Position numbers and translations under genes: made by a program. A stretch of DNA of 64,000 bases from Dipteris shenzhenensis (taxonomy: Eukaryota > Polypodiophyta > Polypodiopsida > Gleicheniales), in NCBI GenBank assembly GCA_047967505.1, contig CM106538.1. One strand, written 5' to 3'. The notes under the pieces are model-generated. The model made no database searches and was not told the DNA's origin. It saw nothing but the letters and a program-made list of their open reading frames with translations. Below, in pieces: positions 47,234 through 57,257 of this stretch; the first letter of the stretch is position 1, and each line of letters begins with the position of its first letter.

Positions 47234-48707
47234 GATGCAAATAAAGCAAAATCCCAAATTCTAGTGCCTGTAAGAGAGAATCACACCAAATACCATGTGC
47301 ACCCAAATGTGTATGCCACAATAGACTGAAATATCACCAAAACTCAAAGCTCAAAGCATCAAAAGATGTAGCTGACTCATGTGCATGTACTATGCATCCA
47401 TATGAGCAAATCTGGCCCAAAAGAAAATGCCAACTGCAATGGCAATCCAAAATGCCAACAGGTGCCAAATGGCTTAAGCATAAACACTGTCCATGGGCAT
47501 ATGCATCAATAATATCTCATCCAAGAGAGCATAACACTATCAGTGCATCACCTACAATGTGTCAAAGCTTTCCCTCAGCATAAAATAGCATCCATGTGCA
47601 AAGCGTCCATAAAAATAGCATCCCACAAGGCAATCTAGGCCTATCAATGCATCCAATAAGGATCACAATGCATCCAAATGGCCTATAAATCATCCACTGC
47701 AACCCAATGCACACCATGAATGAGCACACATGGCTCAAACTGCAACCAAAGTGATCTGCATAAGGTATGCTCAAGAAATCATGGTCCCACGGAAAAGACC
47801 GCTACTAAAAATAGAACCTGAGATGCCTTAAAACATGGGTGCCATTGCATAATCGAACTCAACAAGAAAATATGCAAGTATCTCTCTTCTGCTAGAACTC
47901 TAAAATCCCAACCGATGAGTGAGAAATGGGAGTCAACACTTATCCACTGCCATGTGGCATAAATCTAAGGTTTCAAAACCTTAGAATGAAAAATGCATAA
48001 CAAAGAGATGAAATCGAATACACAGAGATCTATAACTCTAAAAATACTCCACGGAATCGTGCGAGAATTGACAAGTAGGGGTTTTTGGGCGTCTGGAATG
48101 CAATGGGATAGACGGTTTTGGAAACCGTGGTCTTAATCACTGGGTCCAACACACGGACTGAAAAACGTTTTTGAAAATAGAGCTGTTTGTAAACTCCACC
48201 AGAGTGTGAATGATGAGAAACATAGAAGTTTTAGGACCTCTTGAGTCCATCGGAACTGACAGATCTGCAAGATCTGCAAATGGTTACTCCAAACTTGAGT
48301 TCCAACACCCAGGCAAAAGAACACAGAAACTGACACAGTAAGTCAGAAATCCAATGGAATGATCCCAGATTCAAGAATGAAGGTGTTTCCAAGCTTTTGA
48401 AGTAAAGTGGATACCAAAAGCAAGCAATAGTTGCCTCTACAAGTCAATACGGAGTCTCCATCATCGAACGGAACAAAAGAAAGCTCAAAAAACGACTTTT
48501 TCTTTGAAAACACTTAACAGGCTCTCAAAACCACTTCGCAAAACCAAAGTGACTTTTCCAAAGGTTCCTCCAAGGTCTCTGCATACTCGGATGCAAGTAA
48601 AGTCACCCACAAATCTTCCCACAAAGCTTCTCCTTCCTCCCACAGAGCTGCTGAGCTTCCAGGCATTCACGCACGCTCAGCTAGATCACTCGGGCTCTGA
48701 TACTAGT

Positions 48708-48879
48708 TGACAGTGCTCTCAATGGAAGCAAGAACGAAAGAGGGAGAGAGAGAAAGAAAGAGCCACACAAGTTTTGGTGGGTGCAGAACCACCCTAACCT
48801 TCTTTTTTCATTCATTTATATATGTGTTTGAGTATTGTACATAACCAGGGTAAAGGCACAGTGACCTTTAACCCCCACA
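48708..48879 (-). repeat. 5' LTR, 172 bp
   Basis: Minus-strand end GAGAGCACTGTCA, followed by the primer site at 48,707-48,690. Otherwise close to the left LTR. Confidence 0.9.
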
Positions 48880-49218
48880 ATGAGTACTTGTGCAACTTGT
48901 TGCTCATGTACTGTTTCGTGCTTGCTTGAATGTTTAGTACTTGAACATCAATTTGTTCATGTATAGTGTGTGCTCTTAGCCATCTTTTTGTCCATGAGAT
49001 TTTGGTTGCTTAGTTTTGTGTTTAGTACTTGAGTATTCTACCTTACTCATGTATTCTTAGCACTCTAAGCACATTTGCACACTTCACAAGCACATTCTTC
49101 ACACAATTTTTTAGACACAGTTTTAAGCATGTAACCGGCCCTCGAAAATTCCATTTTTTGCTGCCGTAGCTAGCCAATTACTCACACTTCACTGCTACAC
49201 ACCTTTTCTTATTTTTCT
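48880..49218. other. Copia target flank and non-coding sequence
   Basis: Starts with the ATGAG target duplication; continues the T-rich sequence left of the element. No gene seen. Confidence 0.45.
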
Positions 49219-49235
49219 AAAACCCTAAACCCTAG
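49219..49235. repeat. Telomere-like tract (CCCTAAA), block C left edge
   Basis: Two adjacent CCCTAAA-type units (AAACCCTAAACCCTAG) right before viral sequence resumes. Short, so weaker than the other tracts. Confidence 0.65.
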
Positions 49236-49292
49236 TCTTATGCTTTGGCCTATTTTCCCTTAGTCTGTTCAACCTTCTACTGAAAATTCCCT

Positions 49293-49560
49293 CATCAACG
49301 ATAATACTTGGCAGTGGGGCCACCACTGGGAATTGGCTGATCCAACCCATTTTGCCAATACTACTCTACGCGACCCCTTTGAACAGTTTCTGCTCCTCTG
49401 CCATGGCGTGCTGATCCTATGCCCCCCATCAACGATAATACTTGGCACTGGGGCCACTGACGAGAATTGACTAATCCAACCCATTTTGCCAATACTACTC
49501 TATGCGACCCCTTTGAAGCAATTCCTGCTCCTCTGCCATAGCCTATTGATCCTATGCCTC
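49293..49560. repeat. Tandem duplication, 134-bp unit, in block C linker
   Basis: Copies start at 49,293 and 49,427, sharing CATCAACGATAATACTTGGC and CCAACCCATTTTGCCAATAC. Diverged by several point changes. Confidence 0.85.
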
Positions 49561-50095
49561 TGCCACTTCCTCAGCTCCCTTTGCAATCACCTCCTAATTC
49601 TCCCAGATCTGAATCTTCGTCCTCCACTGACCTCCCTACTCTGTATAATGCTAAGGTCGAACCCATGGTTGAAGATCTGACAGCCCCGCCACAACGACAG
49701 CAGCAGTAGCCACCATGGCATGGTCATTGTATAGCTTGTCATGATGCCCTTGGTTCTCAGTTTATGCATGCTGAATTCCAAACCCATTTTATGGATGGTG
49801 ATCTTTACGAGTAACCTGATTTGCAGCGACATTTGCAGCACAAATCTTTTCTGGGTTACATACTCAATATTGATGCTATTAAATTACACAGTGTAGCGGA
49901 ATAGAAATTGAACAAAGAATAGAGAGTACACAGCAAACTGGAGAGGAATAAATATTTCCTTCAATACTGATGTAGTACAGATGATGGCTTCGTCCACCTG
50001 TGCACTCCCACAATGGAGCTTAGATGGCGATCTAGACAAATACTAGGTGAAGAGGTACTAGCTAGAAGATCTAATCTGATATGAACTAATCTGAT

Positions 50096-52224
50096 TTGTA
50101 TAGTTGCGATTAAGGATGTAAAGCATAGTATTGACAGCCTTAGTCCAAAAGTGGTTTGGCAGTCCAGCACCTTTTAACATACACCTCCCCATCTCCACCG
50201 TGGTCCACATTCGACGTTCAACAACTGAATTTTGCTGAGGCATATGTGGTGTCATCATTTGTCGCTTGATCCCTTTGCTCTTGCAAAAATCTCCAAACTC
50301 TGTAGAAACAAACTCACCACCACCATCCGATCTGATTTTCTTTACTTTTCTCCTTGTTTCATTCTCAACAAGTTGTAGCCATGCTTTAAATTACCAAAAG
50401 CTTGAGCCTTTTTGCAAAGAAAGTACACCCATATCTTCCTACTATAGTCATTAACAATCAATAGAAAATAGGAAGATCCCCCCAAGGCCTGTGTAGGCAT
50501 CTTACTGCACAAGTTAACATGCACCAACTCTAGAGGAGTGTTTGCTCTATTCTTGCTTTCTTGTGGGAATGCCTTTCTCTGTTGCTTGCCCATCATGCAA
50601 GCTTCACATGGTTCTTTGATTTCTGTGACTGCAGGTCCGCACAAGTTAACATGCACCAACTCTAGAGGAGTGTTTGCTCTATTCTTGCTTTCTTGTGGGA
50701 ATGCCTTTCTCTGTTGCTTGCCCATCATGAGAGCTTCACATGGTTCTTTGATTTCTGTGACTGCAGGTAAGTGAGCAACCATACCTTACTTCTGCATCTC
50801 CTTCAGCACTGCAAATCTGATGTGGCTGAATCTTTCATGCCAAATTCTGCTTGTGCCCACTCCAGCGGTGGCTATAAGAGCACTTAGCTCATACAGGTTG
50901 TTCCTCCTTACTCCTATGCCAACAAGATTGCCTGCACTATCCAAAATTTTTGCTCCTATCTTGTTGAACCTCACCTCATGGTCAAGGTCAGTTATGGAAG
51001 CAAGTGATAGAAAATTTCTCTTGATTTGTGGAACATACAGCACATTAGATAGTTTCTCCATTCACAGAAACAAATGAAACCATATCTATACCCTCAACAA
51101 GCCATTTTGTGTTATTACCAACCGTCATGGTGATGGGTTCATGTAGAGGCTGCATGGAACAATATAGACCCTTCTTGTAGGTCATGTGATGGGAGCCACC
51201 ACTATCCAACACCCATGAATCAGTGGTTGAAATTTCTTGAACTAAGGAACACTCTTCCTCAATGGCTAGAAATAGATCCAACTCTGCTTCTGCTGTGTTA
51301 GCTGTCTCTTTTCCCTTATCTATCTTCTTCAGGATACCATTCTTTTCATTTGCTTTCTTAACCCAGCAATCTGCAATCATATGGTTCTTCTTTTTGCAGT
51401 AGAAGCATCCTCCTTGAAACTTCTTCTTGCCGCCCTTCTTCTTTTTGTCACCACTAGTAGAGGACTCACCTTTGGTGGAGGAACCACCTTTGCCTTTCAT
51501 AGTGGCAGAGAAAGTAGCATCATTGCCACCTCCATCTCAAGCTTTAAGCCTCAATTCCTCCTCCTTAAGTAAAGCATAGAACTCCTCAAATGACAATGGT
51601 TGTTGGGGTCTCACCTGAGTGTTAAGCGCTGTTACCAGTCCATCAAATCTTGGTGGACATATCCGGAGACACCACCGAGCTAGCTCTTCGCTAGTCTTTT
51701 GTATCCCAGCACCAGCCATCTGGTCATGTAGACTTTTGATTCGGGTTATGAACACCTCTACTGTCTCTCTATTAAACTTCTCTACTGCGAGCTGATTCTT
51801 TAGGTTCTAGATCCTTGTTTGATTCCACGTCTCATACTAACTCTTTAATATGTTCTAGGCCACAGTTGCCTTAGATGTATGCTGAATCAAGGTCAAAACA
51901 CTATTAGTAGTACTTGTAACCAGGGCACACAGAGCATCTGTGTTCCTGCATTTCCAGAAGGTCAACATTAGGAGGTATCATACTCCCCAGATTTGCTGGG
52001 TCAGGGGTTCCTTGTGGTTCTAGGTCATAGTCCCCAGTACTGGTCTCCAGAAGCTCATATGAATCTAGAATAGCAGTAATTTTAAACTTCCACAGAGTGT
52101 AGTTCGTACCATCTAGCTTGCCTTCAGTGAAGGTTGGTGGGTGAATCCTCAATGCCTAAATTATTGGTTCAGCAGTAGCTGCTGAACTCGAGCCACTTTC
52201 TATGGAGCCACTTCCTGTTGCCAT
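50096..52224 (-). pseudogene. copia gag, protease and integrase of deleted element
   Basis: Gag from ATG 52,224 with FTEGKLDGTNYTLWKFKI after an early stop, and ELARWCLRICPPRFDGL. A complete CCHC knuckle CFYCKKKNHMIADC (about 51,400) and protease WVLDSGGSHHMT (about 51,210) are intact. GAG-pre-integrase (IWHERFSHIR) leads to integrase with VNDYSRKIWVYF and QQNSVVERR. An in-frame 132-bp tandem duplication (50,507-50,770) repeats the MMGKQQRKAFPQESKNRANT segment. Stops near 52,154 and 51,540 plus missing RT make it inactive. Confidence 0.85.
50507..50770. repeat. In-frame tandem duplication, 132-bp unit, in copia integrase
   Basis: Copies start at 50,507 and 50,639, nearly identical, 44 codons each; the reading frame continues through both. 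Confidence 0.92.
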
Positions 52225-52298
52225 CACTCCATATGCTATTGAAGCCCTCGCCTCTCTTCTATTCTTCGATCCTTAGAGCCGCCTGGGCTCTGATACCA

Positions 52299-53024
52299 TG
52301 TTAAATTACATGGCACAGTAGAACAAAAACTGAACAAAGAATAGAGAGTACACAGTAAACTAGAGAGGAACAAACTTTCCCTTCAACACTGATGTAGTAC
52401 AGATGATGGCTCCATCCACCCATGCGCTCCCACAGTGGAGCTTAGATGGCGATCTAGATAGATACTAGGTGAAGAGCTACTAGCTGGAAGATTTGATCTG
52501 ATCTGAACTGATTTGATACAATGGACTAGGGAGGTCGCCTCTTTATAGCTATGAGGGCAGTAGTCGGATCAACGTAGTCGGTGGAGTCAACTAGTCGACC
52601 TAGTCAGTGGAGCTGACCAGTCAGCCTAGTCAGTGGAACCGACTAGTCGTCCATGGAATATTCAAAGAATATTCCCTATATCGTTGCCTCGGGGGCTCGC
52701 CCATGGAATATTCAAAGAATATTCCCTATATCGTCGCCTCGGGGGCTCGCCCCCAAACTCCCACCAAAAGGGCTAGCGGCCCCCCTGGGACCCCCCAGTT
52801 GGGGGCCAGCTGGCCCCCAGGCTCTAGCAAGAATAAGGGGTTCCCACACAATCACCCTTCTACCATCAACAGTCTCATTGATAGACCTCATCTGACATGC
52901 AAGTTAGGATCCATCCAGTGTCCCAGGCTCACACATGGCTTCTCCTCATATGGGGGCCTTACAACTTGAGCACCTTGGACCACTAGTGGTTACCAGGAGG
53001 GTAGGGCATTGAGCATATCTAACA
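52299..53024 (-). repeat. 5' LTR (726 bp) with minisatellite and paired palindromes
   Basis: Minus-strand start TGTTAGATATGCTC. It contains a 50-bp tandem duplication (52,651-52,750) with paired GAATATTC palindromes and a run of diverged TAGTC(G/A)GTGGA units (52,560-52,650). Confidence 0.85.
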
Positions 53025-53800
53025 GATGCTACTTCTCCCCAAGCAATGAAAGATCTCTTGAAGATCTTCTATGGGCATATGATGTCCTTAGTCATCGTGT
53101 ACAGATGGAATCCACGTGATGTTGTAGTCGAGGCTACCAAAGGCTTTACTGGTGTTCTCAGTAATTGGTGGGAGTTCCTCTCTAATGAATCTAGAGTAGA
53201 TCTTTTCGAGTCTTGACGGTTATCATCAACCCAATGCGCCTAATGCCTTCAAAAGAAGCTATCTTCTACTCAAATGCTGGAAGAGGTAGAGGCAGAGGTA
53301 GAGCAGGCCGATTTGGAGGCCATGGCAGAAATTAGAATATGTAGCAAATTCAAGAAAACTAGTCCTATGGATGAGGGCGTGGTAACCTTAGAGGTAGGGG
53401 GAGCCAAAGAGGTCATGGTGGATGGCAGAGAGGCCAAAATGCAAACAACAATGTTGAATGCTACTACTATGGTAAAGATTGCTCCGAAAAGCTGCGCAAC
53501 TCCCAACACAACCAGCTCAAAGGATTTCTCTCTTCTGTTGCGGATCCAGACTAATGGGAAGTTGTATCCCAAATTGAGTCTAGAGAATCAATGCTTCAAT
53601 GTTCAAAATCTGATACTCTACAATGTTTTGCTTGTCAGCTAGATGATTCCAATGACTATTCCCGCATGGTAAGGTCCGATGAGGATGATCCCCAAATTTA
53701 CAGCTTGATGAATCACCCTCATCATCGAGATCCCTTCCACATTGATATTGAGATATATTTGACCAGCTCCAGTGATACTCCTATTGAGCAGCCTCTCCCA
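53025..53800 (+). pseudogene. Coat-protein region, block C
   Basis: Continues after the copia with SPQAMKDLLKIFYG, VLSNWWEFLSNE (as in block A), a Gly/Arg-rich basic stretch and a decayed zinc-knuckle-like CYYYGKDC (about 53,470). Frame changes near 53,210 and stops in the basic region. This domain packages nucleic acid in the family. Confidence 0.6.
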
Positions 53801-54257
53801 TGACCCTGTCCAAAGGCTCTTTCTCACGGCTCCATGAGACGCGGCCATGGCAAAGGAAGAGGGTTTAGCCGTGATCTCTAAACTTTAGAAGAGCTCTCTT
53901 AATACTCTTTAGAATCTCCCACTTACCTCAATCCACCTTCCATCTAGTATTCAGGCCCTTCTGTTTTCAAACCAACCCATTCTATACATACACCAAATCC
54001 ACCATCCAGTTATCTTCCTCCACCCTTCTGGTGTGCTCCTATCTCCACCATCTTAGCACCTGCTCCTCCTCTCTAGCCAATAGTCCCTAATAATCATCCT
54101 ATTCCAAAGCTTGAGATATCTCCTTTTCAATGTCCTTCCTACTCTACGATCAATTCAAAAGTCTCAGCATCAACATCGAAGGACTGAAAATCCATCTTAC
54201 TATAATCAAGGAGAATTGTACAAAGCTCTAGTCATCAATAGACTTTCTTGATCGAAA

Positions 54258-54806
54258 GTGGTAGAGCACCTCACACAATGTAAAGAAGCAGGCCCATCTA
54301 CTCATTCTATCCCTTCTACTAGTGCTTTCTACCTCCATGACTTCTTTACCCAACCTGCTTCTCTAGTTCGCAATCCTATGAAAACTTGGTTAATCAATGT
54401 ACAGCCACATTTTCCGGATGTTTCTCCTTATTTACTAATTGCTCTTATATATACTGGATCTGGATTCAATATTTGTAAATATAGAGCACTTCCACAGTCA
54501 TGTTGGAATGAATTACCATCACGTGACCAAATGCATGGATCTTTTATGGGCGGTGGAGTAATAGCCTGCAAGCACATTGCTCTTGGCATTCCTATTTCTC
54601 TTGGAGGCCAATCTACCACCATCAACTTCTACCAACTAAATTCTCAAGGAGTTGATATGGTTATAGGTAATGATTTCCTTAATCATCATCTTCCCTTTGG
54701 GTTCTCTGCTATGGAAATGGTCCTCACCATCAAAGGGATTCTAGTATGCCTTCCAGCCCGTGAACAGCTCAAGAAGGTACTCAAGCCTCTGTCAGATGAT
54801 TTATAA
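54258..54806 (+). pseudogene. Aspartic protease region, block C
   Basis: Retroviral-type protease: the usual DTG or DSG reads YTGSGFNICKYRALP (about 54,450), so the catalytic Asp appears replaced by Tyr, followed by VDMVIGNDFLNHHLPFG (about 54,650), the second conserved loop. It is open for 182 codons but probably inactive. The family uses it to cut the polyprotein. Confidence 0.7.
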
Positions 54807-55149
54807 ATTGTTCACCAATGTTCATCTCCTTTCTCCCTTGACTATATTAGTTCCCCTCTTGAATATGTTGATACTCCTACACCTTCTCCTGCTCCTTCTG
54901 ATCCTTTCAGCCCTCTTATTGATGATGCACAAAGGCCCCTCATAGGTTTTGAACTTGATGACTACATCCAAAGGCTTATCGAAGAAAATCAAAAGAAGAG
55001 TCTGAGAACTTCCCAACATACTCTACTCATGCTATCCTCCTTATCTCCTCTCTCCCTCCCTTTCTTCTATAATGTGTGGCAGCAACACACACACACTGAG
55101 AGATGCATCAGAAATTTATCCAAGACTGCAACAACAGTGAATCCCCTTT

Positions 55150-56538
55150 GGCCTTCAAAGAGATATTTCAACATTAGGTATGACTTCCCCTAAAAGAGAA
55201 TTCAAAGCCTTTCAAGGAAAGCCCTTATGGGTTCACTTAGGAAGATTGTATCCTTTGCAATCAAGAGATAAAGGAATTGCTAGATATGGGTTTGATTTCT
55301 CACTCTTGCTCTGAATGGGTTGCAGCTGCCTTCTATGTCAATAAGCATTCTGAACAAAAACATGGTAAGAAGAGGTTGGTAATCAACTATAAACCTCTCA
55401 ATAAATGTCTGGTATCTGTATCTTACCCTATCCCCAACAAGGAGTATTTGATGAAAAAGATTACAAGATCCACGATCTTCTCCAAGTTTGACCTTAAAGC
55501 AAGTTTCTAGCAAGTTGGCCTGATCCCAGAAGACCGCCATAAAACTGGTTTTGTTGTTCCTCAAGGTTTCTACCAATCGAATGTTCTCCCCTTTGGTCAA
55601 AATACTGCTCCAGTCAAGTTTCAAAGATTTATGGATTCTATTTTTGGATCCCACCATGAATTCTGCTTAGTTTATATTGATGACATCTTGGTATATATTA
55701 AGGATGTTGCTTCACATCTACAGCATCTAACCATTGTTTACAATTTGATCAAAGCAAAAGGCTTTTCCCTTTTTACCAAGAAGATCATTATTGGCCAAGA
55801 AAGCATTGAATTCCTTGGCATCCATATCCACAAAGGTAAACTCCAAATGCAAGATCATGTGCTAAAAGCTCTTATGGCTTTTCTTGATGAGATCCGAGAT
55901 CGTACTCAGCTCCAATGTTTCCTTGGTTGCCTAAACCACCTATCTTCTTTCTATGAGCAATTAGCATGAGATAGATATGCTCTTCAACTTTGTCTCCGAA
56001 AGAATGGTCAACCTTGGAGCAATCTACAAACCCAAGCTATACAACACATCAAGGAACGTGTCCAGCACCTACCAACTCTTAGCATTCCTCCAAACATGGT
56101 CTTCTAATAATTGAGACAGATGCTTCTGACAATTTTTGGGGTGTTGTTCTCCTTGAAAGGACCTCTGCCCAAGAAAGAATATGTGCCTTCCAGTCCAGCA
56201 CCTTCCAAGGAGCAGAACAAAACTATCTTTCCATTCAAAAGGAAATACTGGCGGTCAAAAGAGCAATCCAAAAATTGGAACTCTTCATTGTAAAGAAAAC
56301 TTTTATTATTCGTACTGATAATCAGAATTTCAAAACATTATGCACCCACAAGATAGATAAGCAAATCGACCGAGGTCATTTGGCCCGCTGGCAAGAATTC
56401 TTCACCATGTACGACTTCACGATCGAATGGAAATGCACCTCCAATGTCCTTTGTGATATGTTATCATGTGAAGGTGTGACCTACTGGCAAGAAAGAAATG
56501 GTGGACTCCTCCTACCCACTAGTAATGGCCCTGGATAA
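55150..56538 (+). pseudogene. Reverse transcriptase and RNase H, block C
   Basis: RT: MGLISHSCSEWVAAAF, KKRLVINYKPLNK, FSKFDLKASF then a stop at 55,508, GFYQSNVLPFGQNTAP, and catalytic YIDDILVY (about 55,675). A stop at 55,967. RNase H begins in another frame with ETDASDNFWGVVL (about 56,110) and ends with IRTDNQNFKTL, LARWQEFFTMYDFTIEW and NVLCDMLS (to 56,538). No integrase follows, as expected for Caulimoviridae and unlike Ty3. Frameshifts near 55,200, 56,105 and 56,285. Confidence 0.8.
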
Positions 56539-57190
56539 GAATAATGTCGTGTCATGGTAACTAGACACTACTTGATGTCCCAGGTAAGACCTTCACCTCG
56601 TGACATGTACATAAGCTTCCTACGATGATTAGACACTGCTTGATGTCCTAGATAAGACCTTCACCTTTAAGTCATGTCACCTTTTGGACAGTTCATGTAC
56701 AAAAGATTCCCACACTAAGGAAGTGGAAGACAACTAGCCATCTACCAAGAAGTTGGATACAGCTAGCCACTAACTCTCCCTTCTATATAAGAGCAGTCCT
56801 TAGTCTTGCAATATGCTTCCGAGCTTCAAGCTCTCTTGCAACCTTGCTTTTCCTTAAGTTTATGTCTCCAGTTCTCTTCGTTCTTTAGCTTTTGCTTCTT
56901 GACTTACCTTTGCTTCGCCCCTTTGTCTCCTTCCCCCATGCCTATTAGTTATTACTTTTTCACCATCACCTATGAGATTTTCTTTGCTATAGATGCTTCC
57001 TCTTCTCTTCTGTGCACTTCCCATCCTACTGCTTTATCCCATTTACATTTGCATGATCCATGCATCATCTCCCCATTTCATGTTCTCCCTTGCTCTCGGT
57101 ATCCTTGTTGGCTCCTGTTCCTCAACTATCTAACCCTCTGCTGCCCTTTTGCTCCTCTTTGGTTCTTTCCTGCATCCTGCTCCTCTTTTG
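56539..57190 (+). promoter_or_regulatory. Viral intergenic region, block C, ending at primer site
   Basis: Non-coding; has repeated GACACT(A/G)CTTGATGTCC motifs near 56,566 and 56,626, a TATATAAG box (56,785), and a T/C-rich tract running to CTCCTCTTTTG. In blocks A, B and D the next bases continue the primer site; here they are replaced by telomere-like repeats. Confidence 0.65.
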
Positions 57191-57257
57191 AACCCTAAAC
57201 CCTAAACTCTAAACCTTGAACCTTAACCCTTAAACCCTAACCCTAATTCCTAAACCC
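57191..57257. repeat. Telomere-like tract (CCCTAAA)n between blocks C and D
   Basis: Perfect and variant CCCTAAA units, 67 bp, exactly at the point where block C (plus) meets block D (minus). Confidence 0.93.

Larger units (their letters stand above)
42835..48879 (-). mobile_element. Complete Ty1/copia element with 5-bp target duplication (6,045 bp)
   Basis: Bounded by very short LTRs (42,835-42,986 and 48,708-48,879) and a perfect ATGAG target duplication (42,830-42,834 and 48,880-48,884). On the minus strand the primer site (ACTAGTATCAGAGCC) follows the right LTR and a purine tract (AAGTGGGAGG) precedes the left one. Inside: gag, protease, integrase, RT and RNase H in copia order, with frameshifts and stops. 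RT is additionally hit by a 172-bp MITE. Confidence 0.92.
49877..53024 (-). mobile_element. Internally deleted copia with 5-bp target duplication in block C
   Basis: GATGC flanks both sides (49,872-49,876 and 53,025-53,029). The 726-bp 5' LTR (52,299-53,024) is followed on the minus strand by an exact primer site TGGTATCAGAGCC (52,298-52,286). Gag, protease and integrase are present; RT, RNase H, the purine tract and most of the 3' LTR are gone, with only the LTR end part (49,877-50,095) left, joined to integrase. Excision in silico rejoins the viral coat-protein frame. Confidence 0.88.
49236..57190 (+). mobile_element. Endogenous caulimovirus-like block C
   Basis: Longest viral copy. Virus-sense order: linker and coat-protein N-part (49,236-49,876), interrupted by a copia with a GATGC target duplication, coat-protein rest (53,025-53,800), linker, protease (54,258-54,780), RT (55,150-55,970), RNase H (56,060-56,538), then an intergenic region that ends at the first bases of the primer site (57,190). 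The tRNA primer site is where the minus-strand discontinuity lies in this family. A telomere-like tract follows immediately. Confidence 0.8.

Noticed and set aside
54258-56538. Ty3/gypsy identity for blocks A-D
   Set aside because: No integrase follows RNase H, no LTRs bound the blocks, and a movement-protein domain and coat-like region precede the protease, which fits Caulimoviridae.
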